Positions 54,366-63,949 are shown, numbered from the stretch's first letter. The stretch: 64,000 nucleotides of DNA from Paludibacter sp. (GCA_028690665.1 JAQVAV010000003.1:288903-352902); one strand, 5' to 3'. A program made the numbers and translations. The notes: generated by a model from the letters alone, not told the origin.

Positions 54366-55739
54366 TTATAATTTTTCAAACACTTCCTTTGCAAAAGTCT
54401 CCAGCCCCGGATCACGTGCTCCCATCAGCAATAAAACGGTTTCTGTCTCAAAATGTTGACGTAAGGATTCCACTAAATTATTTCTATTTTCAACAAAAAA
54501 TGCCTGTCTTCCTGCGTGTTTTAAATCTTCAATCAAGTCGTTGGCCGAAATATCTTTCACGGCGGTACCTCCGGCATAAAAAATCTCACTCATCCAGATT
54601 TCATCCTGAGGACGAAGCGTAGCCGCAATTTCTTTTACAAAATCATTTCGTAGAAAACGTGTCGGGCCATATCCATGCGGTTGAAACCAGGCTATTACCT
54701 TCGGCGCTATAGGTTGACAGGCCGAAATTGAAGCCGCGCATTTAGCCGGGTTATGAGCATAGTCATCAATGACAACAACACCGTTTTTCTCGCCGATAAT
54801 CTGATGCCGGCGATAAATACCTTCGTACCGGGCCAGAGCTTCGGCAACCGTTTCAAGATTTACGCCCAAATGACTTACCACAGCAATCGCAGCCAGAGCA
54901 TTTTCCATATTGTGCCGTCCAACAGTATTCATTCGGATAAGCTGGTTTTGCACCTTGAAACTGATTTTAAAACCGTTTTGCACAAAATCAGTTGCCACAA
55001 ATCCGGCTCCGGTATTTTCGTCTGACGAGAAATCGTTGGCAGCATCTACCGAAAGGCCGGCAGCTAATTTATTGGAACGATTCGTTATAAAAATATCCTT
55101 AGTATTATCGCGGAATATCCCAAAAATGTTCATCAGCTCATCAATTTCCTGATGATCCTTGTCGATATTCAACAAAAGCCCGATTTCAGGATGATATTGC
55201 ACAATAGATCCATCGCTTTCGTCTGCTTCTATCACCAACCACTCCCCTGCCCCGACTTTGGCATTTCCGATTTTTCCTTCACGGATAATACTTGTCAGAC
55301 CGGCACCACTGATTATACTTGGTTCCAAACCGGCATATTGCAGAACATCAAAAATCATGGCCGAAGTGGTACTTTTCCCGGAAGTTCCTCCCACCGCAAT
55401 AGTTTTTTTGCTGTCGGCAATCAGAGCCAGCACCTGCGAACGACGGAGAATAGGGATATTCATCTCTTTGGCTTTTTTTACTTCATAAACCGTATCTTCA
55501 ATAGCCGTCGAAACGACCACTAAATCCGTCTTTTCAGAAATTCCACTTCCGTCCTGCAAAAAGCAATGAATACCTTCCGCTTCGAGCTTTACCCGCGTGT
55601 CATTTGGAATATCAGGCTGAAAATACCGATCGCTGCCACTTACATTTTTTCCAATTCCGCTCAGGTATTGAGCAACCGCACTCATACCGGTTCCGGCTAC
55701 ACCGATAAAAAATATATGATTAAAATCGCTGATTGTCAT
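54366..55739 (-). CDS. MurC/Mpl-like Mur ligase
   Basis: ATP-dependent Mur ligase, 457 residues, three domains: UDP-binding (IFFIGVAGTGMSAVAQYLSG, about 1-95), ATP-binding central domain with the P-loop GGTSGKSTTSAMI, and C-terminal domain with DDYAHNPAKC and a final GARDPGLETFA. The P-loop reads GTSGKST, not the GTHGKTT of housekeeping MurC, and there is no dcw-cluster neighbour, so this is probably a paralogue used in peptidoglycan recycling or modification (Mpl-like). It precedes a patatin-like gene on the same strand. Confidence 0.82.
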   Translation of the reverse strand: MTISDFNHIFFIGVAGTGMSAVAQYLSGIGKNVSGSDRYFQPDIPNDTRVKLEAEGIHCFLQDGSGISEKTDLVVVSTAIEDTVYEVKKAKEMNIPILRRSQVLALIADSKKTIAVGGTSGKSTTSAMIFDVLQYAGLEPSIISGAGLTSIIREGKIGNAKVGAGEWLVIEADESDGSIVQYHPEIGLLLNIDKDHQEIDELMNIFGIFRDNTKDIFITNRSNKLAAGLSVDAANDFSSDENTGAGFVATDFVQNGFKISFKVQNQLIRMNTVGRHNMENALAAIAVVSHLGVNLETVAEALARYEGIYRRHQIIGEKNGVVVIDDYAHNPAKCAASISACQPIAPKVIAWFQPHGYGPTRFLRNDFVKEIAATLRPQDEIWMSEIFYAGGTAVKDISANDLIEDLKHAGRQAFFVENRNNLVESLRQHFETETVLLLMGARDPGLETFAKEVFEKL

Positions 55740-55899
55740 TGTGTTCTAAAATAAATACAATTTAATATTATCAAATTCAAATGTAGATAAAAAACTCTGG
55801 GAAATCAAGACTTTTCAGAATGACTATGCAGGAATTTTTGAATAAAACATAGAATAAGAATGGTATGAAAATTTAATATCGGGGAAGTAGAAAGAAGAG

Positions 55900-55971
55900 T
55901 AGTGCGTAGCAGAATCGAACTGCTATTTTCGGATTGAGAAACCGATCTCCTAACCATTAGAGGAACGCACC
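55900..55971 (-). tRNA. tRNA-Glu (anticodon CTC)
   Basis: The minus strand folds as a tRNA: acceptor GGTGCGT pairing with ACGCACT (one G-T), D-arm with TAATGGTTAGGAG, anticodon loop TTCTCAA giving CTC, and T-arm AGCAG-TTCGATT-CTGCT. The CCA end is not encoded. A TATCTTTG element lies 52 nt upstream (minus strand). The top pair of the anticodon stem is T-T. Confidence 0.9.
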
Positions 55972-56022
55972 TTTTTTTAAGAAAAAGGCTCCAGACAATT
56001 AGCCTGTGGAATAAATTCGCTG

Positions 56023-56030
56023 CAAAGATA
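56023..56030 (-). promoter_or_regulatory. candidate -7 element for tRNA-Glu
   Basis: Minus strand TATCTTTG fits TAnnTTTG; the nearest TTTG upstream is 24 bp away, longer than usual. Confidence 0.45.
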
Positions 56031-56243
56031 TTAATTTCCTATCATTTTTTCATTCAAAATTTAAGATATTTTTTTCAAAAACATATTGTAAAATTTCGCT
56101 TTCAAACGCAGTGATCCAATTCTGTTTCAATCTGCTTTACTGCAACATTTTTTCCTGATTCAGCACCAAATACTTATTGTATATTAAACAATAATAAAAA
56201 CATACATATTGTAATAAATACAGCATTTAATATACTGATTATG

Positions 56244-56255
56244 TGTTATATAACA
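56244..56255. promoter_or_regulatory. perfect palindrome upstream of the xylose regulator gene
   Basis: TGTTATATAACA is a perfect 12-bp palindrome, extended to 16 of 18 bp as ATGTGTTATATAACATAT. It lies about 36 bp upstream of the candidate -7 element, where a transcription factor site would be. Its TGTTATAwAACA core matches the two sites upstream of nifH. Confidence 0.45.
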
Positions 56256-56290
56256 TATTATATTTTATTTATTATTTATATAATTTACTT

Positions 56291-56298
56291 TATTTTTG
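56291..56298 (+). promoter_or_regulatory. candidate -7 element for the xylose regulator gene
   Basis: TATTTTTG fits TAnnTTTG and would give a leader of about 80 nt. No exact -33 element. Confidence 0.4.
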
Positions 56299-56383
56299 TT
56301 CAAAATTATTTCAAAAACAGAGTAACTGATATTGAATTTGAGGTACAGGTCAAAATTTATTTCATAAACTTTTTATCAAAAGA

Positions 56384-57091
56384 ATGTCTAACGAAAATAT
56401 TTATAACCCGCACGTTTCTATCGATTGTGTCGTTTTTGGTTTTAATGGAGAAAAACTAAAGGTTCTGTTGATTGAAAGAACAATCAAAGAAAATAACGGA
56501 CTTTATAATGACAAGAAACTTCCGGGAAGCATCATCTTCGCTGATGAGGATTTAGACACCGCAGCATCAAGAGTTTTGAACGAACTTACAGGTTTAAAAA
56601 ATATTTACCTGAGTCAGTTTCACAGCTTTGGTAATCCCAAGCGAACTGAAAATCCGAGAGATATTCTCTGGCTCGAAAATACGACTCAGCTAAAAATCGG
56701 TCGTATTGTTACCGTAGGATATGTTGCATTAATCAAAATTGACCGGAAAATTCAGTTTAAAAACGAAAATACAACAGCCAACTGGTTTGATCTGAACGAA
56801 GTTCTTAAAATGAATCTGGCATTCGACCATTCAGAAATTATCCATAAAGGGCTGGAGTATATCCGGCATAATATGGACATTGAACCTCATTTACTATTTG
56901 AACTTTTACCACGCAAATTCACCATTTCGCAACTCAGAATTTTATACGACACGGTGCATCAATCGCGCTCCGATGTCCGTAATTTTCAAAAGAAAGTGGC
57001 TCAATGGCCTTATGTGGTGCCACTCGATGAAATGGAAACCGGAGTTTCTCACCGGGCAGCAAGACTTTATAAATATAGAAAAACAAAATGA
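56384..57091 (+). CDS. NrtR-family (Nudix-like) transcriptional regulator, probable xylose regulator
   Basis: 235 residues. The N-terminal half is a Nudix fold (SIDCVVFGFNGEKLKVLLIERT ... KLPGSIIFADEDLDTAASRVLNELTG); the last 80 residues are a winged helix (LPRKFTISQLRILYDTVHQSRSDVRNFQKKV). This is the NrtR plan, used in Bacteroidota for sugar regulators such as AraR and XylR. The Nudix box has lost catalytic residues: RE and EE of the consensus GX5EX7REUXEEXGU read RV and NE, so the domain probably senses a ligand without hydrolysing it. It lies immediately upstream of xylB and the rest of the xylose genes. The ligand is inferred, not shown. Confidence 0.88.
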   Translation: MSNENIYNPHVSIDCVVFGFNGEKLKVLLIERTIKENNGLYNDKKLPGSIIFADEDLDTAASRVLNELTGLKNIYLSQFHSFGNPKRTENPRDILWLENTTQLKIGRIVTVGYVALIKIDRKIQFKNENTTANWFDLNEVLKMNLAFDHSEIIHKGLEYIRHNMDIEPHLLFELLPRKFTISQLRILYDTVHQSRSDVRNFQKKVAQWPYVVPLDEMETGVSHRAARLYKYRKTK

Positions 57092-57120
57092 GTCGATTCT
57101 TTATTTTGAGAGTTATTGCT

Positions 57121-57220
57121 TATCAGTTATAGTTCATAAATTTCATTGGCACAACTTGTCCTGACTTTTCGGAATTGACTCATTGGCACATTGACACATT
57201 ATCTTTTATCTTGGCTCTTT
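57121..57220. repeat. degenerate dispersed intergenic repeat (copy B)
   Basis: TTCATAAATTTCATTGGCACAACTTGTCCTGACTTTTCGG... (57132-57219) aligns with copy A at 32318-32403, including ATTGACTCATTGGC and the end GGCTCTTT. It fills the gap between the regulator gene and xylB. Confidence 0.65.
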
Positions 57221-57247
57221 CAAAACGATTAAATTGGAAATAAAAAT

Positions 57248-58720
57248 ATGTATCTATTAGGTTATGACTTAGGAAGCTCGTCGGTAAAAGCGAGTTTAGT
57301 AAATGCTAAAACAGGAAAATGCACATCTACGGCATTTTTTCCGAAAAAGGAGATGGAAATCAAGTCGGTTAAATCGGGTTGGGCAGAACAAGACACGGAA
57401 GTATGGTGGCAAAATCTAAAAGAGGCAACCAAAGCAGTAATGAATGAATCAAAAGTTTTGCCGGAAGAAATTAAAGCCATCGGGATTTCCTATCAAATGC
57501 ACGGTCTTGTATTGGTTGACAAAAATCAACAGGCTATCCGCGATGCTATCATTTGGTGCGACAGCCGCGCTATTCCTTACGGGCAGAAAGCTTTTAATGA
57601 AACAGGAAGTGAAATATGCCTCACCAAGCTATTAAATTCTCCGGGGAATTTTACTTTAGCAAAATTAGCTTGGGTAAGAGAAAATGAACCGGGAAATTAT
57701 GCAAAAACTCAATACTATATGTTACCTGGCGATTATATTGCCATGCGTATGACCGGTAAAGCAGCAACAACTGCTTCCGGAATTTCCGAAGGGATTGCCT
57801 GGGATTTCAAATCCGAGGCTCCGGCCAGGTTTCTTTTTGATTATTTCGGATTCGACACAACTCTGGTTCCTGAAATTGTACCGACTTTCGGACAACAGGG
57901 AAATCTGAAAACCGAAATTGCCAACGAACTCGGATTGGCTCCGGGCACCCCGGTTACTTACCGTGCCGGCGACCAACCGAATAATGCACTATCCCTGAAT
58001 GTTTTGAATCCAGGAGAAATTGCAGCAACAGCAGGAACTTCGGGGGTTGTTTATGGCGTGAACAGCGAAGCCAAATACGACCCGCAATCACGTGTTAACT
58101 CATTTGCACATGTAAATCACACAAAGAAAGATACGAGAATAGGTGTTCTGCTTTGTATCAACGGGACAGCCATTCTGAACACATGGATTAAAAATAACGT
58201 GGCACCCGAGGGTATCACTTATGCCGAAATGAACGAACTGGCTGCCGGCATTCCGGTTGGAAGCGAAGGTGTGAGCATTATTCCTTTCGGGAACGGAGCC
58301 GAACGTGTACTCGGAAATCAGGAACCTAATTGCTCCATTCACGGGGTAAACTTTAATCGAATCGGTAAAGCGCACCTGATTCGTGCAGCCCATGAAGGAA
58401 TTGCCTTTTCGTTTAAATACGGCATGGATATTATGAACGGTATGGGCATTGAAACCAAAACTATCAGAGCCGGATATGCCAATCTTTTCCTGAGCCCTAT
58501 TTTCCGGCAGACACTGGCTAACATTACCGGAGCTACCATCGAACTTTATAATACCAACGGTTCTGTAGGTGCAGCACGCGGAGCCGGAATCGGAGCCGGA
58601 ATTTATAAAAATGCGGAAGAGGCATTTGCCACATTAAAAAAAATAATGGTGATAACTCCAGAAGATGATAAAATAGACGCAACCCAAAAAGTTTACAATC
58701 AATGGTTGAAATTTATTTAA
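57248..58720 (+). CDS. xylB: xylulokinase
   Basis: Phosphorylates D-xylulose to xylulose 5-phosphate. FGGY-family kinase, 490 residues: N-terminal phosphate loop GYDLGSSSVKASLV, the sugar-site QMHGLV followed by IIWCDSRA, the ATP-side GTSGVVYGV motif, and a C-terminal GSVGAARGAGIGAGI. It starts 156 bp after the regulator gene and 11 bp before the GH3 gene, with xylA further down, so the substrate call rests on context as well as sequence. Confidence 0.94.
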   Translation: MYLLGYDLGSSSVKASLVNAKTGKCTSTAFFPKKEMEIKSVKSGWAEQDTEVWWQNLKEATKAVMNESKVLPEEIKAIGISYQMHGLVLVDKNQQAIRDAIIWCDSRAIPYGQKAFNETGSEICLTKLLNSPGNFTLAKLAWVRENEPGNYAKTQYYMLPGDYIAMRMTGKAATTASGISEGIAWDFKSEAPARFLFDYFGFDTTLVPEIVPTFGQQGNLKTEIANELGLAPGTPVTYRAGDQPNNALSLNVLNPGEIAATAGTSGVVYGVNSEAKYDPQSRVNSFAHVNHTKKDTRIGVLLCINGTAILNTWIKNNVAPEGITYAEMNELAAGIPVGSEGVSIIPFGNGAERVLGNQEPNCSIHGVNFNRIGKAHLIRAAHEGIAFSFKYGMDIMNGMGIETKTIRAGYANLFLSPIFRQTLANITGATIELYNTNGSVGAARGAGIGAGIYKNAEEAFATLKKIMVITPEDDKIDATQKVYNQWLKFI

Positions 58721-58731
58721 AAAAAATAATC

Positions 58732-60912
58732 ATGAAAAAGAAATTAATACATGTTCTCCTTCTATTATCCTCTTTTACCTTTGGACAACAGCAATTTCCT
58801 TTCAAAGATACATCTTTGCCTGTTGAAGACAGAGTTCACGACTTGATTTCAAGACTGACACTTGAAGAAAAAGCAGAGCAAATGATGAATAATGCTCCCG
58901 CCATAAAACGCCTTGGAATCCTCCCGTACAGTTGGTGGAACGAAGCCTTGCATGGAGTTGCCCGCACAGGAAGAGCAACGGTTTTTCCTCAATGTATAGG
59001 ACTTGCAGCTACTTTCGACGAAAATTTAATGTTCAGGATAGGAACAGCCATATCGGATGAAGCCTGGGCAAAATATAATATCGCTCAAAAAATTGAAAAC
59101 TACAGTCAATATTCAGGTATTACTTTTTATGCTCCAAATGTAAATATTTTCAGAGATCCACGCTGGGGTCGAGGTCAGGAAACTTACGGAGAAGATCCCT
59201 TCCTCACCTCCAGAATGGCTGTAAATTATGTGAAAGGAATGCAGGGAAATAATCCACGATATCTTAAAACAGCCGCTTGCGCCAAACATTTCGTAGTACA
59301 TTCTGGACCAGAGGCTTTAAGACACTCCTTTGATGCAGAACCTCCTATGAAAGATTTTATTGAAACATATACTCCTGCTTTTGAAGCACTTGTAAAAGAA
59401 GGCAAAGTAGAAAGTGTAATGTGTGCATACAACCGAACTTTTGGCCAACCCTGCTGTGGGAGTTCTTTTCTTCTGCATGATCTGTTACGTAAAAAATGGG
59501 GATTTAAAGGTTATATCACAACTGACTGCTCTGCCATACAAAACTTTTACAAATATCACGGTACAACTTCGGACGAAGCCGAGTCGGTAGCACTTGCTAT
59601 CAAAAGCGGGGTAAACCTTTGTTGCGGCAGTGAGTTTAGAGCCATTCCGGAAGCTGTAAAACGAGGCCTCATTTCCGAAAAGGAGGTAGACAATGCCTTG
59701 GCAATTCTGCTCCGCACCCGTTTTAAACTTGGACTTTTTGATTCCATCAACAAAAATCCGTACACCCAAATAACAGAAAATGTTATCGGCTGTCAGAAAC
59801 ACATTGACTTAACCTACGAAGCTGCAGCAAAATCAATTGTTTTACTCCAAAATAAAAAAAATATTCTTCCGCTTCCAAAAGATCTCAAATCGATCTTTGT
59901 TATCGGGCCTTATGCAGCCAATCAGGATGTTTTACTGGGGAATTATAATGGCATCAACAATAGACTGATAACTGTTGCAGAAGCTATAACAGGGAAAGTA
60001 AGTGCCGGAACTACCGTTATGTACCGGCAGGGAGTAGAACCAAGTGCTCCGAATATCAACACCATGAATTACGCCATAGGAGATGCTCATGGAGCCGATG
60101 CCATTATTGCCGTGTTTGGTATATCCGGCATCTTTGAAGGCGAAGAAGGTGAAGCAACAGCATCACCTGACAGGGGCGACCGGCTTGACTTAAACCTGCC
60201 ACAAAACCAAATGGATTTTCTAAAAAGATTAAAAAAAACGACTAAAAAACCGATTATCCTTGTTTTGACCGGAGGAAGCCCCATTTGCACCGAGCAGCTG
60301 AAAGAAATTGCGGATGCCATCCTTTTTGTCTGGTATCCGGGACAAGAAGGAGGACGAGCTATTGCCGACGTAATTTTCGGAGACGTAAATCCGTCGGGAA
60401 GGCTGCCTGTTACTTTTCCAAAATCAGCCGATCAATTACCAGCTTTTCAGGATTATAGCATGCAGGATCGTACATATCGCTACATGACAGCAGAACCCCT
60501 TTATCCTTTTGGTTTTGGTTTAAGCTACACCAACTTCAGTTATAGCAATATAATTCTTTCATCAAATATAATTAAAAAGGGAGAAGTTGTTACAGCTACC
60601 GTAAACATTACAAATACAGGGAAAATTGCAGGAGATGAAGTAGTACAATTATACATTTCCGACATTACTGCTCCCTATCCTAAACCACTTTATTCCCTGA
60701 AAAATTTCAAACGAATCCATTTGATTCCCGGTGAAACAAAAAAAATTAGTTTTGATATTACCCCGGAAATGGAACAGCAAATCAATGATAAAGGAGAAAA
60801 GCTACTTAAACATGGCCAATTCAAAATATACATTGGCGGAACATCACCCGTCCCGGTTTCTGCGACACTAGGTGCAACATTGCCTGTATCAGGCATTCTT
60901 AATATTGAATAA
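58732..60912 (+). CDS. secreted GH3 beta-xylosidase (or beta-glucosidase)
   Basis: Glycoside hydrolase family 3 enzyme, 726 residues from the ATG at 58732, which restores a signal peptide (MKKKLIHVLLLLSSFTFGQQ). Domains in order: the TIM-barrel with catalytic nucleophile Asp in GYITTDCSAIQNFY, the alpha/beta sandwich with GEEGEATASPDRGD, and a C-terminal fibronectin type III-like domain (FGFGLSYTNFSYSN onward). Sequence near ALHGVARTGRATVFPQCIGLAA is typical of the beta-xylosidase branch. In the xylose operon, its likely task is to release xylose from short xylo-oligosaccharides in the periplasm. Start 11 bp after xylB. Confidence 0.88.
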   Translation: MKKKLIHVLLLLSSFTFGQQQFPFKDTSLPVEDRVHDLISRLTLEEKAEQMMNNAPAIKRLGILPYSWWNEALHGVARTGRATVFPQCIGLAATFDENLMFRIGTAISDEAWAKYNIAQKIENYSQYSGITFYAPNVNIFRDPRWGRGQETYGEDPFLTSRMAVNYVKGMQGNNPRYLKTAACAKHFVVHSGPEALRHSFDAEPPMKDFIETYTPAFEALVKEGKVESVMCAYNRTFGQPCCGSSFLLHDLLRKKWGFKGYITTDCSAIQNFYKYHGTTSDEAESVALAIKSGVNLCCGSEFRAIPEAVKRGLISEKEVDNALAILLRTRFKLGLFDSINKNPYTQITENVIGCQKHIDLTYEAAAKSIVLLQNKKNILPLPKDLKSIFVIGPYAANQDVLLGNYNGINNRLITVAEAITGKVSAGTTVMYRQGVEPSAPNINTMNYAIGDAHGADAIIAVFGISGIFEGEEGEATASPDRGDRLDLNLPQNQMDFLKRLKKTTKKPIILVLTGGSPICTEQLKEIADAILFVWYPGQEGGRAIADVIFGDVNPSGRLPVTFPKSADQLPAFQDYSMQDRTYRYMTAEPLYPFGFGLSYTNFSYSNIILSSNIIKKGEVVTATVNITNTGKIAGDEVVQLYISDITAPYPKPLYSLKNFKRIHLIPGETKKISFDITPEMEQQINDKGEKLLKHGQFKIYIGGTSPVPVSATLGATLPVSGILNIE

Positions 60913-60936
60913 TTTATCAAATAATAATTAATAAAA

Positions 60937-62253
60937 ATGAGTACAAAAATGTATTTCCCCGGGATCGAAAAAATTAAATTCGAAGGAAAAGAAAGTAAAA
61001 ATCCCTTGGCATTTCGCTATTACGATGCTGAAAAAGTAGTTTATGGTAAATCCATGAAAGAATGGTTCAAGTTCTGCATGGCTTGGTGGCATACACTCTG
61101 TGCCGAAGGTGGCGACCAGTTTGGAGGTGGAACTCAGAAACATCCATGGGTCGGAGCAACAGATGCTTTGCAGGCAGCCAAAGACAAAATGGATGCAGGT
61201 TTCGAATTCATGCAAAAAGTGGGTATCGAATACTATTGCTTCCACGACGTTGACTTAATCAGCGAAGGCAACAGCATCGAAGAATACGAAGCCAATATGA
61301 AAGCTATTGTGGCTTATGCCAAACAAAAACAGGCCGAAACAGGCATCAAACTTATGTGGGGAACAGCCAACGTATTCGGTCATGCGCGCTACATGAACGG
61401 AGCCAGCACTAACCCTGATTTCGACACAGCAGCCCGCGCTATGGTTCAAATCAAAAACGCTATTGATGCAACTATTGAACTTGGAGGTAAAGCCTATGTA
61501 TTCTGGGGCGGTCGCGAAGGTTATATGAGCCTGCTTAACACTAATATGAAACGGGAAAAACAACATCTTGCCATGATGTTAACAAAGGCACGTGACTATG
61601 GACGCGCTAAAGGCTTCAAAGGAACTTTCCTCATTGAGCCCAAACCCATGGAACCTATGAAGCGCCAGTATGATGTCGACACCGAAACTGTTATCGGATT
61701 TCTGAAAGCCAACGGTCTGGATAAAGATTTCAAAATCAATATCGAAGTGAATCATGCAACTTTAGCCGGTCATACTTTTGAACATGAATTGCAATGTGCA
61801 GTAGATGCAGGCATGCTCGGCGCCATTGATGCTAACCGTGGCGACTATCAGAATGGTTGGGACACCGATCAGTTCCCAATCGACCTTTACGAATTGACTC
61901 AGGCTATGATGATTATTCTTCAAGGAGATGGCATGCAGGGAGGAGGAACTAACTTCGACGCAAAAATCCGCCGTAATTCTACCGATCTTGATGATTTATT
62001 CATTGCACACATTGCAGGTATGGATGCTATGGCACGTGCTTTGGAAACCGCAGCTGCAATTTTGGAACAATCGCCCTACAAAAAAATGGTGTCCGATCGT
62101 TATACAACTTACAACAGCGGTAAAGGTAAAGAATTCGAAGAAGGAAAGTTGTCGCTTGAAGAAGTGGTGGCTTATGCCAAAACCAAAGGCGAACCAAAAC
62201 AAATCAGCGGTAAGCAGGAGCTTTACGAAGCAATTATAAATATGTATATCTAA
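60937..62253 (+). CDS. xylA: xylose isomerase
   Basis: Interconverts D-xylose and D-xylulose using two divalent metals. Catalytic His and Asp in [12 protein letters not shown]; metal site residues in [34 protein letters not shown] and [20 protein letters not shown]. 438 residues, a class II isomerase, as in Bacteroides. It starts 24 bp after the GH3 gene. Unlike some Bacteroidota operons, the isomerase lies after the kinase. Confidence 0.96.
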   Translation: MSTKMYFPGIEKIKFEGKESKNPLAFRYYDAEKVVYGKSMKEWFKFCMAWWHTLCAEGGDQFGGGTQKHPWVGATDALQAAKDKMDAGFEFMQKVGIEYYCFHDVDLISEGNSIEEYEANMKAIVAYAKQKQAETGIKLMWGTANVFGHARYMNGASTNPDFDTAARAMVQIKNAIDATIELGGKAYVFWGGREGYMSLLNTNMKREKQHLAMMLTKARDYGRAKGFKGTFLIEPKPMEPMKRQYDVDTETVIGFLKANGLDKDFKINIEVNHATLAGHTFEHELQCAVDAGMLGAIDANRGDYQNGWDTDQFPIDLYELTQAMMIILQGDGMQGGGTNFDAKIRRNSTDLDDLFIAHIAGMDAMARALETAAAILEQSPYKKMVSDRYTTYNSGKGKEFEEGKLSLEEVVAYAKTKGEPKQISGKQELYEAIINMYI

Positions 62254-62255
62254 AT

Positions 62256-62396
62256 TAGAATCAAGATACAAGAACCAAGATATTAGACAAAAGCCAATGG
62301 ATGTTTATAAAAATTAACACACAAACCTGATAGTATATTGACTCATGCACATTGTCTTTTATCCTGGCTCCTGATTCTAAAAATCTAATATCTAAA
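62256..62396. repeat. degenerate dispersed intergenic repeats (copies D and G)
   Basis: GAATCAAGATACAAGAACCAAGATATTAGACAAAAG (62260-62292) matches the nuoI-nuoJ gap at 23469; ATTGACTCATGCACATTGTCTTTTATCCTGGCTCCTGATTCTAAAA (about 62337-62382) matches the end of copies A, B and C. Confidence 0.6.
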
Positions 62397-62401
62397 AAAT
62401 A

Positions 62402-63799
62402 ATGAACTCACACAAACCCAATCAATTCTTTATCGTAGGAGTAACACTGGTAGCAACACTCGGAGGACTTTTGTTCGGATATGATACAGCCGTAATTTCT
62501 GGTGCTGTCGATCCGATTAAAGTATTTTTTCAGTTAGATGCTGCCCACTATGGTGATGCTGCTACGTTTTATCATGGGGCCACAGTCTCCAGCGCACTTA
62601 TCGGCTGTATTATCGGAAGTATGATTTCCGGGATTTTCGCCACCCGTTTCGGACGCAAAAAATCACTGATCATAGCTTCTGTCCTGTTTTTTATTTCAGC
62701 TATAGGCTCCGGATTCCCTGAAATGATATTTTTCAATAGCAGTACCGAAATCTCGACACTACTCGTTTCCTTTAATATCTATCGGGTTATCGGAGGTATC
62801 GGGGTCGGATTAGCTTCTGCCATTTGTCCTATGTATATTGCGGAAATGGCTCCTGCCGAAATTCGAGGTAAACTCGTATCATGGAACCAATTTGCCATTA
62901 TCTTCGGTATGTTGGTTGTGTATTTTATCAATATGCTAATCATTCATGGCGAACCGACAGAGTGGGTTAACTCCATAGGCTGGCGACACATGTTTTTGTC
63001 CGAATCAGTTGTAGCTGCTACTTTTGGCTTGTTATTACTGATTGTTCCCGAAACTCCACGCTATTTAGCCTTAACGCATCAGGACGAAAAAGCCCTGAAC
63101 ATCCTGAGCAAAATAAATGGTGCAGAAAAAGCCAAAATTATTTTAGCCGACATTAAAAACACCGTACACGAAAAAGTAGAGAAAGTACTTACTTATGGTT
63201 GGAAAGTTTTGCTGATAGGAATTTTACTTTCTGTATTTCAGCAGGCCGTAGGAATCAACGTGGTGCTTTACTACGCCCCAACTATTTTTAAAGGTCTCGG
63301 CTTTGGGAATGATGCTGCTATGTGGCAAACTGTAATCATGGGTTTTATCAACATCGTGTTTACCCTGATAGCCATTTTTACAGTAGATAAATTTGGTCGT
63401 AAACCCCTGCTCATTATCGGATCTATCGGTATGGCTATAGGCATGTTCGCCATAGGTACACTGGCCTATTTTCAGATTATAGGGGTAGGCACACTTATTT
63501 TCATCGTCATTTACACCGCTGCTTTTATGATGTCGTGGGGCCCTATTTGCTGGGTTCTGATTTCTGAGATTTTCCCCAACACCATTCGTGGAAAAGCGGT
63601 AGCCATTGCTGTAGCCGCCCAGTGGATTACGAACTTCTTAGTATCATCCACCTTCCCTACCCTCGAAGCTTTCAGTATTACTTTCACTTACATGCTTTAC
63701 GGCGTAATGTCGGTGCTTTCCGCTCTGTTCGTTTGGAAGATGGTTCCGGAAACTACAGGTAAAACTCTGGAAGACATGACAAAGCTCTGGAGTAAATAA
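62402..63799 (+). CDS. xylE: MFS sugar:proton symporter (XylE-like)
   Basis: Major facilitator of the sugar porter family, 12 membrane segments, 465 residues. Hallmarks: GGLLFGYDTAVISGAVDPI, RFGRKKS after TM2, RVIGGIGVGLASAICPMYIAEMAPAEIRGKL after TM4, PETPRYLAL, FQQAVGINVVLYYAPTIF (the sugar-binding QQxxG), DKFGRKPLLIIG, and PETTGKTLEDM at the end. Its position after xylB, the GH3 gene and xylA supports xylose as substrate. It is the last gene of the locus before a strong terminator. Confidence 0.93.
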   Translation: MNSHKPNQFFIVGVTLVATLGGLLFGYDTAVISGAVDPIKVFFQLDAAHYGDAATFYHGATVSSALIGCIIGSMISGIFATRFGRKKSLIIASVLFFISAIGSGFPEMIFFNSSTEISTLLVSFNIYRVIGGIGVGLASAICPMYIAEMAPAEIRGKLVSWNQFAIIFGMLVVYFINMLIIHGEPTEWVNSIGWRHMFLSESVVAATFGLLLLIVPETPRYLALTHQDEKALNILSKINGAEKAKIILADIKNTVHEKVEKVLTYGWKVLLIGILLSVFQQAVGINVVLYYAPTIFKGLGFGNDAAMWQTVIMGFINIVFTLIAIFTVDKFGRKPLLIIGSIGMAIGMFAIGTLAYFQIIGVGTLIFIVIYTAAFMMSWGPICWVLISEIFPNTIRGKAVAIAVAAQWITNFLVSSTFPTLEAFSITFTYMLYGVMSVLSALFVWKMVPETTGKTLEDMTKLWSK

Positions 63800-63811
63800 A
63801 GTTGCATTATA

Positions 63812-63865
63812 AAAAAATAAAATCTGCCCTAAATTCAAATGAATGCCGGACGGATTTTATTTTTT
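63812..63865 (+). terminator. terminator after the xylose genes
   Basis: Perfect 13-bp stem AAAAAATAAAATC / GATTTTATTTTTT (63812-63824 and 63853-63865) around a 28-nt loop that can pair further, ending in six T. It starts 12 bp after the xylE stop. Confidence 0.8.
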
Positions 63866-63907
63866 AAACTATTTAGTCGAGCCTTAAAAAGTTCTTATTA
63901 TTAATTT

Positions 63908-63949
63908 ATTGTTGATTTGGTAAAACCAGTGGTTTATCAAATCAACAAT
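63908..63949. terminator. second hairpin near the right edge
   Basis: ATTGTTGATTTGGTAAAACC pairs with GGTTTATCAAATCAACAAT with one mismatch and one bulge around AGT, followed by TTGTTTTTT. It may be a terminator for a gene beyond the edge on the minus strand or a back-up for xylE. Confidence 0.6.

Larger units (their letters stand above)
55972..56383. other. tRNA-Glu / xylose regulator divergent intergenic region
   Basis: About 410 bp, extremely AT-rich near the right end. It contains a -7 element for the tRNA on the minus strand, a palindrome at 56244, and a TATTTTTG candidate promoter for the regulator gene. Sequence AAAAAGGCTCCAGACAATTAGCCTGTGG (55983-56009) resembles the recX terminator stem but lacks the matching arm. 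No real gene is seen; a plus-strand frame from 56241 overlaps the regulator gene in another frame and is not credible. Confidence 0.65.

Noticed and set aside
56241..56459. Small gene before the xylose regulator
   Set aside because: The frame is Ile/Tyr/Phe-rich from AT-rich DNA and overlaps the regulator gene in another frame.
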